The notes under the pieces were generated by a model that saw only the letters and a list, made by a program, of their open reading frames with translations, was not told the origin of the DNA and did not search any database. The position numbers and the translations under genes were made by a program. A DNA stretch of 64,000 nt, taken from Sorangium sp051521495 (GTDB lineage: Bacteria > Myxococcota_A > Polyangia > Polyangiales > Polyangiaceae). Where the stretch lies: assembly GCF_051521495.1 (NCBI RefSeq), contig NZ_CP150355.1, forward strand, positions 9,796,001 through 9,860,000, given 5' to 3'. Positions 7,101 through 14,860 of this stretch are shown here, piece by piece; within the stretch, counting starts at the first letter, position 1; the number at the start of each line of letters is the position of its first letter.

Positions 7101-9263
7101 GTGGGCGCCGTGATTGAGCTGGTTCGCGACGTCGAAGGCCCGCTCCTCGATGGCCGCGCTGGGCAGACGAGCCACGAGGCGCCGGCCGATCTTGAGGTGC
7201 ACCGCGGCCCGCAGATCCTCCGGGATGAGCGAATAGGCCGCCTCCTCCACCCGGTCGTGGAGGAACTTGTACGTGCCTTCGTGGCAGAGGACGAGCCCCG
7301 CGAGGATGGCCTGCCAGACGTCCGCGTGCAGCTCCTCCTCCGAGCGGTCGCACGCTATCGTCAAGACGCCGACCTCCGCGGCGTTCCCGAGGCAGGCGAG
7401 CTGCTTCAGCGCCTCCTGGGTGCCGGCGGGGAGCCGCGCGAGCTTGTCGACCATCAGGTCGACGACGTTGTCGGTGAAGCCTTTGGCGCGGATCTTCGCC
7501 ATGTCCCACCGGAAGGCGCCCGCGCGCGGGTCGAGCTCGATCAGCTGCTCTTCGTGGAGGGCGATGAGGAACTGGATCGCGAAGAAGGGGTTGCCGGCCG
7601 TCTTCTCGTGGACCAAGGCCGAGAGCGGCGCGGCGTCCTCAGGGCGGCATTGGAGCATATCGCTGACGAGCATGGACAGGTGCTCGCGGGAGAGCGGGCC
7701 GAGCACGAACTCCCGGACGCGCGCGCCCTCCCTCCTCACCTCGTGCAGCGCCGTCATGAGCGGGTGCGAGGGGGTCACCTCGTTGTCGCGGTACGCGCCG
7801 ATGACGAGGAGATGGCCCGTGTCGAGGTGCGTCACCAGATCCTGCAGGAGCGCCAGGCTCGCCGAGTCGGCCCACTGGAGATCGTCGAGGAAGAGCACGA
7901 GCGGGTGCTCCTTCCGGGCAAACACCCCGATGAAGTGCCGGAAGACGATGCGAAACCGGTTCTGCGCCTCGATCGGCGGCAGCTCGGGAGCCGGCGGCTG
8001 CGGGCCGATGACCAGCTCGAGCTGCGGGATCAAGTCCACGATGAGCTGCCCGTTGACCGTGAGGACCTCGAGCAGCCGCTGCTTCCAGGCCGCGAGCCTC
8101 TCGCTGTCGGCGAGGAGCTCGAGCACGATCTCCTGAACGGCCTGAACGATGGTGGAGTAAGGGATATCGCGCTTGTGCTGATCGAATTTTCCCGAGGCGT
8201 AGAACCCCCGCTCGCGGGCGACAGGCTTGTCCAGCTCGTGGACCAGCGTCGACTTGCCGATGCCGGAGTAGCCCGAGAGGAGCACGAGCTCTGGCGATCC
8301 GGTGTCGACCACGCGCTCGAAGGCGCGCAGCAGCGCCGCGATCGCCTCGTCGCGCCCGTAGAGCTTCTGCGGGATCTGCAGGCGGCCCGACGCGTCCTCT
8401 TCGCCGAGCGGGAAGGGCGCGACGCCGCCGCCGCAGCGCCATGATTCGAAGCACCGCTTCAGGTCATGGCCAAGGCCGCGGGCCGTCTGGTAGCGCTCCT
8501 CGGGCATCTTCGCGAGGAGCTTGATCACGATGCGCTCGATGGCCTCGGGCACGTCGGGGACCACCTCGGACGGCGCCGCGAACGCGCGGGCGACGTGGCA
8601 ATGGATCCATTCCAGCGGGTCGCGCGCGTCGAACGGGAGCTTCCCCGTGAGCATCTGGTAGAACGTGACGCCCAGCGAATACAGATCGCTGCGGCAGTCG
8701 ACCCCGCGGTTCATCCGCCCCGTCTGCTCGGGCGACATGTAGGGTAGCGACCCCTCGATGAGGCGCGCTGGCTCCGCGGCGTGCGGCTCGCGGGAGGGCC
8801 GTGAGGCGAGCGCGAGATCGGCGATCTTCACCTCGCCAGTGGTAGAAATAACCAGGATATTCGCGGGCTTGAGGTCTCTGTGAACGACGCCTCGCCGATG
8901 GATGTCAGAGACGGCATCCGCAATGCGGATGGCGAGCTCGAGGAACCTGCCGGTCGCCATCGGCGCACCGAGGAGTCGCTCCAGCGGCTCGGCGCCGTCG
9001 TCTTCCATGACGAGGGCGAGCGCCCCATCGTACATCTCGAGGGCGAGGGGCCTGACGATGGCTCCCACGTCGAGCATCTTGCCCGTCTCGTACTCCCTCT
9101 TGAGCCGGTCGAGGTCCTTCGGACGGCAGCTCCTCGGGTCGAGCACCTTGAGGATCACCGGATGGCCGTCGGCGTTTCGAACCGCGCGGTACACGGCGGT
9201 ACCGCGGCCCTCGTGAATGGTCTCGCAGATCGTGTAGGGAAAGGGAGCGGACGGGCTCGTCAT
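4113..9263 (-). CDS. Hybrid Ser/Thr kinase - AAA ATPase - GAF - histidine kinase
   Basis: A 1716-residue multidomain signalling protein with no membrane segment. Residues 1-275 form a Hanks kinase with HRDLKPAN (128-135), YMSPEQ (175-180) and DLYSLG; the DFG triad reads DLA (149-151). Residues ~300-560 are a MalT/AfsR-like ATPase: LYGRDEAI, Walker A GYSGIGKST (331-339), Walker B LVLFLDDLQWAD (455-466). Residues ~700-1280 are a long helical TPR-like region. A GAF domain covers ~1300-1470 and a histidine kinase the rest, with H-box HELKTPL (His1491), N-box NLLTNAMKYG, G1 DHGIGIS and G2 GLGLFLV. This matches known hybrid Ser/Thr-His kinases of myxobacteria and cyanobacteria. No response regulator gene is adjacent, so the partner must act in trans. 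Its stop abuts the GNAT remnant. Confidence 0.92.
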   Translation of the reverse strand: MTSPSAPFPYTICETIHEGRGTAVYRAVRNADGHPVILKVLDPRSCRPKDLDRLKREYETGKMLDVGAIVRPLALEMYDGALALVMEDDGAEPLERLLGAPMATGRFLELAIRIADAVSDIHRRGVVHRDLKPANILVISTTGEVKIADLALASRPSREPHAAEPARLIEGSLPYMSPEQTGRMNRGVDCRSDLYSLGVTFYQMLTGKLPFDARDPLEWIHCHVARAFAAPSEVVPDVPEAIERIVIKLLAKMPEERYQTARGLGHDLKRCFESWRCGGGVAPFPLGEEDASGRLQIPQKLYGRDEAIAALLRAFERVVDTGSPELVLLSGYSGIGKSTLVHELDKPVARERGFYASGKFDQHKRDIPYSTIVQAVQEIVLELLADSERLAAWKQRLLEVLTVNGQLIVDLIPQLELVIGPQPPAPELPPIEAQNRFRIVFRHFIGVFARKEHPLVLFLDDLQWADSASLALLQDLVTHLDTGHLLVIGAYRDNEVTPSHPLMTALHEVRREGARVREFVLGPLSREHLSMLVSDMLQCRPEDAAPLSALVHEKTAGNPFFAIQFLIALHEEQLIELDPRAGAFRWDMAKIRAKGFTDNVVDLMVDKLARLPAGTQEALKQLACLGNAAEVGVLTIACDRSEEELHADVWQAILAGLVLCHEGTYKFLHDRVEEAAYSLIPEDLRAAVHLKIGRRLVARLPSAAIEERAFDVANQLNHGAHLITDPRERDGLCRLNLLAGIKARASVAYASARTYLAQATSLLPPDAWSARYEDTLTLYLELAECESIAGNFQAADALFDRILQNARSRPDRARAHRLRMRLYQIAGRHRDAMAVMIEALRLYGVTLPEADDEIRAAVDAEIRQVPISLRGRPIADLVDAPVATDEDVRAFIGLIAESAPLVFSVRPALWPLLTAKGVNASLQRGHAEESSFVYSCHAAVMVSILGDVPGAFQFSEMALRLNEKFKSVAALLKGKLLFHHAGVISIWYRHYATSIPLMDRAFLDCLDVGDFIFAGYLTYNMVWIVLENGDPLDRVIEVARKYTAFARQTHNDVVYHVVRLEEQLAASLKGATRAPTSFDGGAFDEASSLAILEKAGFGLGIAAYHIMKQIAAFMHERHAEALESAAAAALMQGQAASLAMEATHHFYYALTVTALHAQAPAEQQRQFARTLEKQQQKLKRWADNCPENFRSRYALVSAEVARIEGRDLGAMHLYEDAIRSARESGFVHDEALAYELASRFYRARGFERFSDTYLREARSCYVRWGADGKVRQLEQLYPQLRERPPLAPTATFAARTDLLDVLAVVKASQTISGEIVFEKLLRTLLESVLEQGGAQKGCLLLVRDGNLTIEAEAAIEERQGTVTKVLQSLPVSSFPLLPASLLHYVRLTKERVLLDDAAAKAGRFSGDEYIVRHHPRSVLCVPILRQAEVIGLLYLENNLTTHAFTPERLLALELLATQAAISLENALSLAREREARAAAEAAERRTAFLAHELKTPLTGLHLKLDALARSSKQQETVSLSWLSSSLTSFKRQLGRLSLLIDSLLDLSRVQKGRLALTREPVDLAALVRDVVGRLTEQAELAGCALHVVAERAVVGQWDRLRLEQVATNLLTNAMKYGAGKPIRIVADGDGAVARLSVADHGIGISEADQRRVFEAFERATGLHQAQSLGLGLFLVREIVRAHGGRVDLKSQPGSGTTFIVELPVDPEAEIGMAQTP

Positions 9264-9451
9264 TCAGGCGCTGGGCAAGGCAGCCTCGGCAGTGGCAGCA
9301 GGAGCCCCCTCCCCGATAAGATATACCATTCCCCGCCCCGCATCATGGCCAGCGTTGCGGGCGCTCCGGCGCGAATTCGCCTCGGCCGACGGGCTCGGCC
9401 GCGTTCGGACCCGAGGCGCCGTCGCCAGGCTGCCTCGGCCGAGAGCCGCCC

Positions 9452-9604
9452 CGTTCAACGCGCCTCAGGCGATCGAGGACGGCACGCTCGACGACCTGAG
9501 CGTGCGGGCCATCTGGCTCGCGCCGTTCCCGGAGAACCCCGCCGGCGCAACCCTGGCGAGCGACGGAGTCCGCCAGGTCACTGGATATCGCGGTTACCAT
9601 CCGT
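9452..9604 (+). pseudogene. Decayed fragment of the GH13 amylase gene
   Basis: Bases 9466-9604 read as QAIEDGTLDDLSVRAIWL and onward to GYRGY, matching the GH13 protein segment QAIEEGTLDALGVRAIWL..GYHGY encoded at 12745-12883. By eye ~85% of the DNA matches over ~138 bp without gaps. The 14 bases just before (9452-9465, CGTTCAACGCGCCT) are identical to 12026-12039, about 700 bp earlier in the GH13 gene. The fragment therefore looks like a partial copy with a large internal deletion. It has no start and no catalytic residues. Its end overlaps the last codons of the AraC gene on the other strand. Confidence 0.75.
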
Positions 9605-10364
9605 GCATCGGCAGGGTCATTTCGGTCAGCACCGCGCGCTGGCCGCCGAAATAGTCCTGGGGCGCGCAGCCGAGGGCGCGCGTGAAGACGCGGTGGCATT
9701 GCGCATAACTCCCGAACCCGACGGCGTACGCCGCGCGCGCGAAGCTCGCGCCGCGATCCACCTCGGCGACGAACTGCATCAGCTTGAGCCGCGCACGGTA
9801 CTCGACGACGTTCACGCCCACGTCCTTGCGAAAACGCCGGCTGATCCCGCTCTCGCCCGTGTGCAGGCGCGCCGCGAGGGCCGCCCCGGGGAGATTCGGA
9901 TCGAGTCGCAAGAGCTCGAAGATGCGGCGGCTTACCACGTGGGGGAGCGGCACGTTCGACAGCGACCGCGCGAAGAGCTCCGCGAGTCGATGCTCCACGA
10001 CCGAGGTGTCGCGCGCTCGGTCGAGCGCGCCGAGGAGCGCGAGTTCCTCGGCGAGCACGGCCGGCGTGAGCTGCACAGCGTCGAGCGCGACCTTCGACGC
10101 GGCCCCCGCGACGCGAGCCGCCAGCTCGGGGCGGAGCGCCGCGACGTACAGAACGAAATCACTGCTCTCGTCGAGGAGCGCGTGATCTTGCCCCGGCGCG
10201 AAATAGAGCAGCGTGCCCGCCACGAGCGGCACCACGCGCTCCCCCACGCCCATGATGCCCGTGCCGCGAGCGACGAGGTTGATCTCCGGCTCCTCGTGGA
10301 AGTGCCGGGGCCGACGGTACTGCGGCTGGTGACGGAAGACCTGGGCGCGCCGGCCGGCGAGCAT
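9594..10364 (-). CDS. AraC-family transcriptional regulator
   Basis: A ~256-residue regulator. The N-terminal half is a cupin-like sensing domain (RHFHEEPEINLVARG with clustered His/Glu, then a GTLLYFAPGQDH strand). The C-terminal ~100 residues form the double HTH of AraC/XylS proteins: ALAARLHTGESGISRRFRKD for the first HTH, then FARAAYAVGFGSYAQCHRVF and the conserved GCAPQDYF. I chose ATG 10364 because it gives the usual family length and leaves 122 bp to the divergent GH16 gene. A longer frame to 10535 would overlap that gene's start. No strong ribosome site is visible. Position suggests control of the GH16 and possibly GH13 genes. Its 3' end reaches into the amylase fragment. Confidence 0.85.
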   Translation of the reverse strand: MLAGRRAQVFRHQPQYRRPRHFHEEPEINLVARGTGIMGVGERVVPLVAGTLLYFAPGQDHALLDESSDFVLYVAALRPELAARVAGAASKVALDAVQLTPAVLAEELALLGALDRARDTSVVEHRLAELFARSLSNVPLPHVVSRRIFELLRLDPNLPGAALAARLHTGESGISRRFRKDVGVNVVEYRARLKLMQFVAEVDRGASFARAAYAVGFGSYAQCHRVFTRALGCAPQDYFGGQRAVLTEMTLPMHGW

Positions 10365-10486
10365 CGGAAAGGGCTGGAACAACGCGGGCCGAGCGCTCAA
10401 GGCCAGTTCAGTGTGCGGCAGCGGGGACGCGGACCGGAAGCAAAAAATGCGAAGCGCTCTCGCACCCGGCGCGCCAAGTGGAGCCC

Positions 10487-11527
10487 ATGATGTCTTCGAC
10501 GCGCTGCACGGTCGCTTCGCTTCTGTTCTTCGCATTCACCGCGCTGGCCTGTGACGGCTCCAGCCCGCCCCCGGGCTCGGCGACGGGGGCTGGCGGGGAC
10601 GGCACCGGCGCGGGTGCTGGTGGTGGTTCCAGCGCCGGAACGGGTAGTTCCAGCGCCGGAACGGGTAGCGCCACGGCGGGGGCTGGGGCTGCGGCAGGCG
10701 CCTCCAGCGCCGGAGCCGGCGAGGGCGGCGCCGGCGGAACGGCGGGTGGCACGGCAGCGGCAGGCGCCACGGGTAACGGCGGCTCGGCGGGCGGCCCTCC
10801 CCCGCCCGAAGAGGCCTTTACCCTGCTCTTCCGCGACGATTTCGATCAGCTGGACGCAGCTCGCTGGCAGCTGATGACACATTCCTGGACCGGGAATCTG
10901 GCGCTGTTCTCGCAATCCGCCGCTACCATCGAACGTGGCCAGCTGGTGCTCCGACTCACGCCGGCCCCCCAGGGCACCGCCGACAGCTCCGGAGCCGCCA
11001 AGACCTTCCTGGGTGCCGAGGTTCGCTCCGTCGCCTCGCTCACGTACGGGCGCGTGCGCGCTCGCGTCAAGTTGGCCCGAGGCTCGGCGGTCGTCTCGTC
11101 CCTGGTCACGATCTACACCCCCTGGCCAGCGGACAACTGGAACGAGCTCGACATCGAGTGCCTAGGGGCCGAGCCGAATGACGTGCAGTTCAACGCCATG
11201 GTGTACACTGGCGCTCCGGTACAGCCCCCGGTGACGCAATCCGTCACTCCGACTCAGCATCCTCAGAAGGTGGACCTCGGCTTCGACCCGAGCGAGGACT
11301 TTCACACATACCAGATCGAATGGACACCGTCCGGCGCCCGCTTTTCCGTCGATGACGTGCTCCGACAGGAGTGGACGGAGCGCATCGACCTCATGGTGCT
11401 GCCGCAGAACGTGCTCATGACGATTTGGGCGTCGTCGAGCGCGGCCTGGGCCGGGGCGGTGACGGCCGAGACGGGCAGGGCGAGCGCGACCTACGATTGG
11501 ATCGAGCTCTATCGGTACACGCCTTGA
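10487..11527 (+). CDS. GH16 family glycoside hydrolase lipoprotein
   Basis: A 346-residue exported lipoprotein: a hydrophobic signal ending FTALAC (lipid-attachment Cys), a ~75-residue Gly/Ala/Ser linker, then a beta-jelly-roll catalytic domain. The GH16 signature E-x-D-x-E is present as NELDIECLG (Glu220 nucleophile, Asp222, Glu224 acid/base). FHTYQIEWTPSGARFSVD is a further family hallmark. The likely substrate is a beta-1,3- or mixed-linked beta-glucan, but sequence alone does not fix specificity. The ATG at 10487 follows GGAG closely; ATG 10490 is equally possible and better spaced. It is divergent from the AraC regulator and 227 bp upstream of the GH13 gene, with a palindrome between them. 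Confidence 0.88.
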   Translation: MMSSTRCTVASLLFFAFTALACDGSSPPPGSATGAGGDGTGAGAGGGSSAGTGSSSAGTGSATAGAGAAAGASSAGAGEGGAGGTAGGTAAAGATGNGGSAGGPPPPEEAFTLLFRDDFDQLDAARWQLMTHSWTGNLALFSQSAATIERGQLVLRLTPAPQGTADSSGAAKTFLGAEVRSVASLTYGRVRARVKLARGSAVVSSLVTIYTPWPADNWNELDIECLGAEPNDVQFNAMVYTGAPVQPPVTQSVTPTQHPQKVDLGFDPSEDFHTYQIEWTPSGARFSVDDVLRQEWTERIDLMVLPQNVLMTIWASSSAAWAGAVTAETGRASATYDWIELYRYTP

Positions 11528-11555
11528 TCGGGTCGCGAGACCAGCCCGCTCCGAG

Positions 11556-11571
11556 CGCGTGAGCTCACGCG
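11556..11571. promoter_or_regulatory. Perfect 16-bp palindrome between GH16 and GH13 genes
   Basis: CGCGTGAGCTCACGCG is fully self-complementary and starts 28 bp after the GH16 stop, ~185 bp before the GH13 start. It could be an operator for the GH13 gene or a short terminator stem without a U-tract. It shares GTGA/TCAC half-sites with the palindrome at 3711-3726, but with two fewer central bases. Confidence 0.35.
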
Positions 11572-11754
11572 GTTCGGCCCGACAATGCGCGAAGCGAACG
11601 CCTGGGTGCGGGGCGGAGCCCCGACCGAACCTGCGCGCGCCTGTTAGCGACGCGACAGCATGGGCGGAGCGTCGCCTTTCTCCGCGGTGATTGTGCTGAT
11701 TCAGCGCGACGCGCGCGCTGACATGCCTCTCGCGATCGGATACTGCTCGAGGCC

Positions 11755-14148
11755 ATGTCGCGCCGCCGTTCTGCCGTCGTGATCGCCGCTGTCTCCGCCG
11801 TCGTGCTCCTCGCCGTCCCGCTCGCGTGTGGGGGTGATCGCGAGCTCGACGCGGGCCAGGGGAAGGGCACGAGCGGCGCCGGGACGGCAGGCGTCGGTGC
11901 TGCTGGCGGCGAGGCGGCTGGCGTAGGCGGCGCAGGCGGTGAGGCCTCCGGCGCCGGCGCGGCAGGCGGTGGCGGGGCGGGCAGCGGCGCGCAGTACGGG
12001 AACGTGCTCTGTCCGACGTCGTTCACGTTCAACGCGCCTCCCGGGGCCACGGATGTCCGCGTCCCTAGCGAGTGGAACGGCTTCGATCTCGGCTCTGCCC
12101 CAGCGCTGCAGGGCGGCGCGCAGGGGCAGCTCGTTGCCACCGTCGACCTGCCGCCGGGGCTCCACGCCTACAAGATCGCCTATCGGTCCGGCGGCGAGAT
12201 CTCGTGGGTGCTCGACCCCGCGGAGGGGCGCCGCAAGTACGTCGACGGGATCGAGAACTCGGCCGTCAAGGTCCCTGACTGCCGCCTTCCGTCGTTCCTG
12301 GTCGCATCGAGCCAGCCGACGCGGCCTGCCCCCGGACAGGGCGCGTTCGACGCGCGGCTCGTGTACCGGGACGGCATCGAGGGCGCGGGCCCGGACGCGG
12401 CCGCGTTCGAGGCGGTGCTGGAGGACCAGGACGGCGACGCGCGCGCGCTCACGGCTCAGGAGCTCTCGGTCGACGCGCGCGGCGACGTGCGGATCCGCCT
12501 GGGAGGCCTCGGCGACGGCAAATACCGGGTCACCCTCCGCGGGGCGACGCGGAGCGGCCGCGCCGGCGAGCCGCTCCGGCTGGTGTTCTGGATCGAGGCC
12601 GAGCCGTTCTCCTGGGAGGACGCGCTCATCTACATGGTCGTCACCGATCGTTACCGCGACGGCGATCCGGCCCTGAACGCGCCCGCCACGCCGGGCGTCG
12701 ATCCGCGGGGCGACTGGGCCGGCGGGGATCTCGAGGGGCTGAGGCAGGCGATCGAGGAAGGCACGCTCGACGCCCTTGGCGTGCGGGCCATCTGGCTCAC
12801 GCCGTTCCAGGAGAACCCTGCCGGCGCCTACCTGGCGAGCGATGGAGTCCACCGGGTCACCGGGTATCACGGGTACTGGCCCATCAAGGCGCGCGAGGTG
12901 GATCCGCGGCTCGGCGGCGCCGAGGCGCTCCGCGCGGTGGTCGCCGAGGCGCACCGCCATGGGATCCGCGTCCTCCAGGACTTCGTGGTGAACCACGTCC
13001 ACGAAGATCACGAGTACGTCGCGTCTCACCCGGGCTGGTTCAGGACGGGGTGCGTCTGCGGGACGGACGGGTGCGACTGGACGTCGCACGCGCTCGACTG
13101 CATGTTCGCGAGCTATCTCCCCGACGTGAATCACACGGTGCCCGAGGCCAACGCCGCGTTCGTGGCGGACGCGATCTACTGGCTCGACGCGTTCGATCTC
13201 GACGGGCTCCGGGTGGACGCCGTGAAGCACGTGGAGGAGATCGCGACACGCAACCTCGCCGCGGAGGTCCGGGAGGCGTTCGAGCCGGCCGGCACGCGTT
13301 ATTTCCTGATGGGCGAGACGGCGATGGGCTGGAGCGACTGCGCCGACCCGTGCAACGACGAGAACTACGGGACGATCGCGAGATACATCGGCCCTCAGGG
13401 GCTCGACGGCCAGTTCGATTTCGTCCTGTATCACGGGGTCTCGTACCGCACGTTCGGCTGGGGCGATGAGGGGATGTTGCACGCCGCCTACTGGGTCGAG
13501 CACGGACAACGGCGGTGGCCGGAGGGCGCGATCATGACGCCGTACATCGGCAGCCACGACACGGTCCGGTTCGCGACGCTGGCCGACTACCGGGACGACG
13601 CGGGGCCTCGCCGCCGGGAGATCCCGGGCCATCAGTGGTCGGACACCGCCGGAGCGCCGGAGTCGCCCGAGGTGTACGAGCGGGTGCGCCTCGCGATGGC
13701 GTGGCTCTTGGGCCTACCGGGCGCGCCGCTGCTCTATTACGGCGACGAGTACGGCGCGTGGGGCGGCGTCGACCCGAACAACCGCAGCATGTGGCGTCCG
13801 GAAGCGGAGCTCACGGCGGACGAGCTGGAAACGCTCGATTTCGTGCGCGCGCTCGGGACCGCGCGCCGGAGCATCCCCGCGCTCCGGCGGGGCGCCTACG
13901 TGAACCTCACCGCCACGGAGGACACGCTGGTCTTCGGCCGCCGGCTCGCCGGGGGGAGATCTGCCGTGGTGGCGCTGACGCGCGCGGGGACGGAGCAGCG
14001 CGTCTCGGTCGAGGTCGCTCAGGCGCTCGGCCTCCTGCCCGGCGCCGAGCTCACGGACGCGCTCGGCGGCGGGAGCGAGCTCGTCTCCGCGACCGGCGTG
14101 CTCTCGATGAGCGTCCCGCCGGGCGGGGCGGTGATCTTCGCGCCGTGA
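11755..14148 (+). CDS. GH13 alpha-amylase family lipoprotein
   Basis: A 797-residue exported enzyme. The signal peptide ends LAVPLAC (lipobox). A short Gly/Ala linker is followed by an immunoglobulin-like E-set/CBM48-like region (~85-270) and then the (beta/alpha)8 barrel. All conserved GH13 regions are visible: DFVVNH (I, ~409), DGLRVDAVKH with nucleophile Asp488 (II), MGETAMG with acid Glu521 (III), and GSHD with Asp602 (IV). The C-terminal ~90 residues form a beta domain C. Placing the E-set before the barrel is reminiscent of pullulanases and cyclomaltodextrinases, so alpha-1,6 activity is possible. A decayed partial copy lies at 9452-9604. Confidence 0.9.
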   Translation: MSRRRSAVVIAAVSAVVLLAVPLACGGDRELDAGQGKGTSGAGTAGVGAAGGEAAGVGGAGGEASGAGAAGGGGAGSGAQYGNVLCPTSFTFNAPPGATDVRVPSEWNGFDLGSAPALQGGAQGQLVATVDLPPGLHAYKIAYRSGGEISWVLDPAEGRRKYVDGIENSAVKVPDCRLPSFLVASSQPTRPAPGQGAFDARLVYRDGIEGAGPDAAAFEAVLEDQDGDARALTAQELSVDARGDVRIRLGGLGDGKYRVTLRGATRSGRAGEPLRLVFWIEAEPFSWEDALIYMVVTDRYRDGDPALNAPATPGVDPRGDWAGGDLEGLRQAIEEGTLDALGVRAIWLTPFQENPAGAYLASDGVHRVTGYHGYWPIKAREVDPRLGGAEALRAVVAEAHRHGIRVLQDFVVNHVHEDHEYVASHPGWFRTGCVCGTDGCDWTSHALDCMFASYLPDVNHTVPEANAAFVADAIYWLDAFDLDGLRVDAVKHVEEIATRNLAAEVREAFEPAGTRYFLMGETAMGWSDCADPCNDENYGTIARYIGPQGLDGQFDFVLYHGVSYRTFGWGDEGMLHAAYWVEHGQRRWPEGAIMTPYIGSHDTVRFATLADYRDDAGPRRREIPGHQWSDTAGAPESPEVYERVRLAMAWLLGLPGAPLLYYGDEYGAWGGVDPNNRSMWRPEAELTADELETLDFVRALGTARRSIPALRRGAYVNLTATEDTLVFGRRLAGGRSAVVALTRAGTEQRVSVEVAQALGLLPGAELTDALGGGSELVSATGVLSMSVPPGGAVIFAP

Positions 14149-14273
14149 TCGCGGGTGGACCGGCCGGAGAGCGGCGCCTGCGACAGGGGCGCGCGCGGCG
14201 CGAGCGGCGGAGGAGGGCGCGAGGACGCGGCGACTCGCGCGCTGTCCGATTGAGCTCCGCGGCCGCCCCGGGT

Positions 14274-14777
14274 ATGTCGAAGCGATACGGTATGGAGCCA
14301 GTCAACGCGATCCAGTTGCCCGAGGAGCTTCGCGAGCCGCCCCCGCGCCCCTGGGCGGCCCTGCGGCACGCCCGGCACCAGCTCGCTGGCATGGGGTACA
14401 CGCTGCTCATCTGGGCGGGGCTCCTCGGGGTCGGCTCGTTCTACCGGGACATCGACTTCGTCGCGATGCTCCTCGCCTTCTCGTTCGCCGTCATGCCGTT
14501 CGTGCTCCTGTATCAGGTGCTCGGCAGCTACGCCGCCTGCCGGCTGGCGCTGCGCGGCGCGCCGTCGGCGGCGCAGATCTACGAGGGAGTCGTGGTGACG
14601 AGGTTCGGGACGGTGAACATCTGGCACGTCGTCGTCGCCGGCCAGCACGTGCGGATTCGCGCGGACGCGCCGCTCGTCAAGAGCGTGGTCGTCCTCGTGA
14701 CGCCCGAGACGCGGAGCGGGAAGCGCCGAGTCGGGGTCTATCATCCCCGGGTCGGGATCTGCACGTCGCTCGTGTGA
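14274..14777 (+). CDS. Hypothetical two-TM membrane protein
   Basis: A 167-residue protein I do not recognise. A ~40-residue basic/proline-rich N-terminus precedes two adjacent hydrophobic segments (YTLLIWAGLLGVGSF and VAMLLAFSFAVMPFVLLYQVL). A ~75-residue soluble C-terminal part follows, with a KSVVVLVTPETRSGKRRVG stretch. The hairpin-plus-cytoplasmic-domain layout is all that can be said. The ATG at 14274 has only a weak purine run upstream; ATG 14292 is an alternative. It lies 125 bp after the GH13 stop and 83 bp before the Kelch gene. Confidence 0.6.
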   Translation: MSKRYGMEPVNAIQLPEELREPPPRPWAALRHARHQLAGMGYTLLIWAGLLGVGSFYRDIDFVAMLLAFSFAVMPFVLLYQVLGSYAACRLALRGAPSAAQIYEGVVVTRFGTVNIWHVVVAGQHVRIRADAPLVKSVVVLVTPETRSGKRRVGVYHPRVGICTSLV

Positions 14778-14860
14778 GCCGCGCTCGCGGCGTCGTCCGG
14801 GTGTGAGCCGCGTGCGCCGCGCTGTTGTTGCTGGCGTGGCTGCGTGAGACATTCGCTGGC

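Noticed and set aside
4218..8444. Very long + strand open frame (1408 codons) opposite the hybrid kinase gene
   Set aside because: It is the complement of a recognisable multidomain protein. Its product is Arg/Glu/Leu-rich with no domain, as expected of an antisense frame in ~70% GC DNA.
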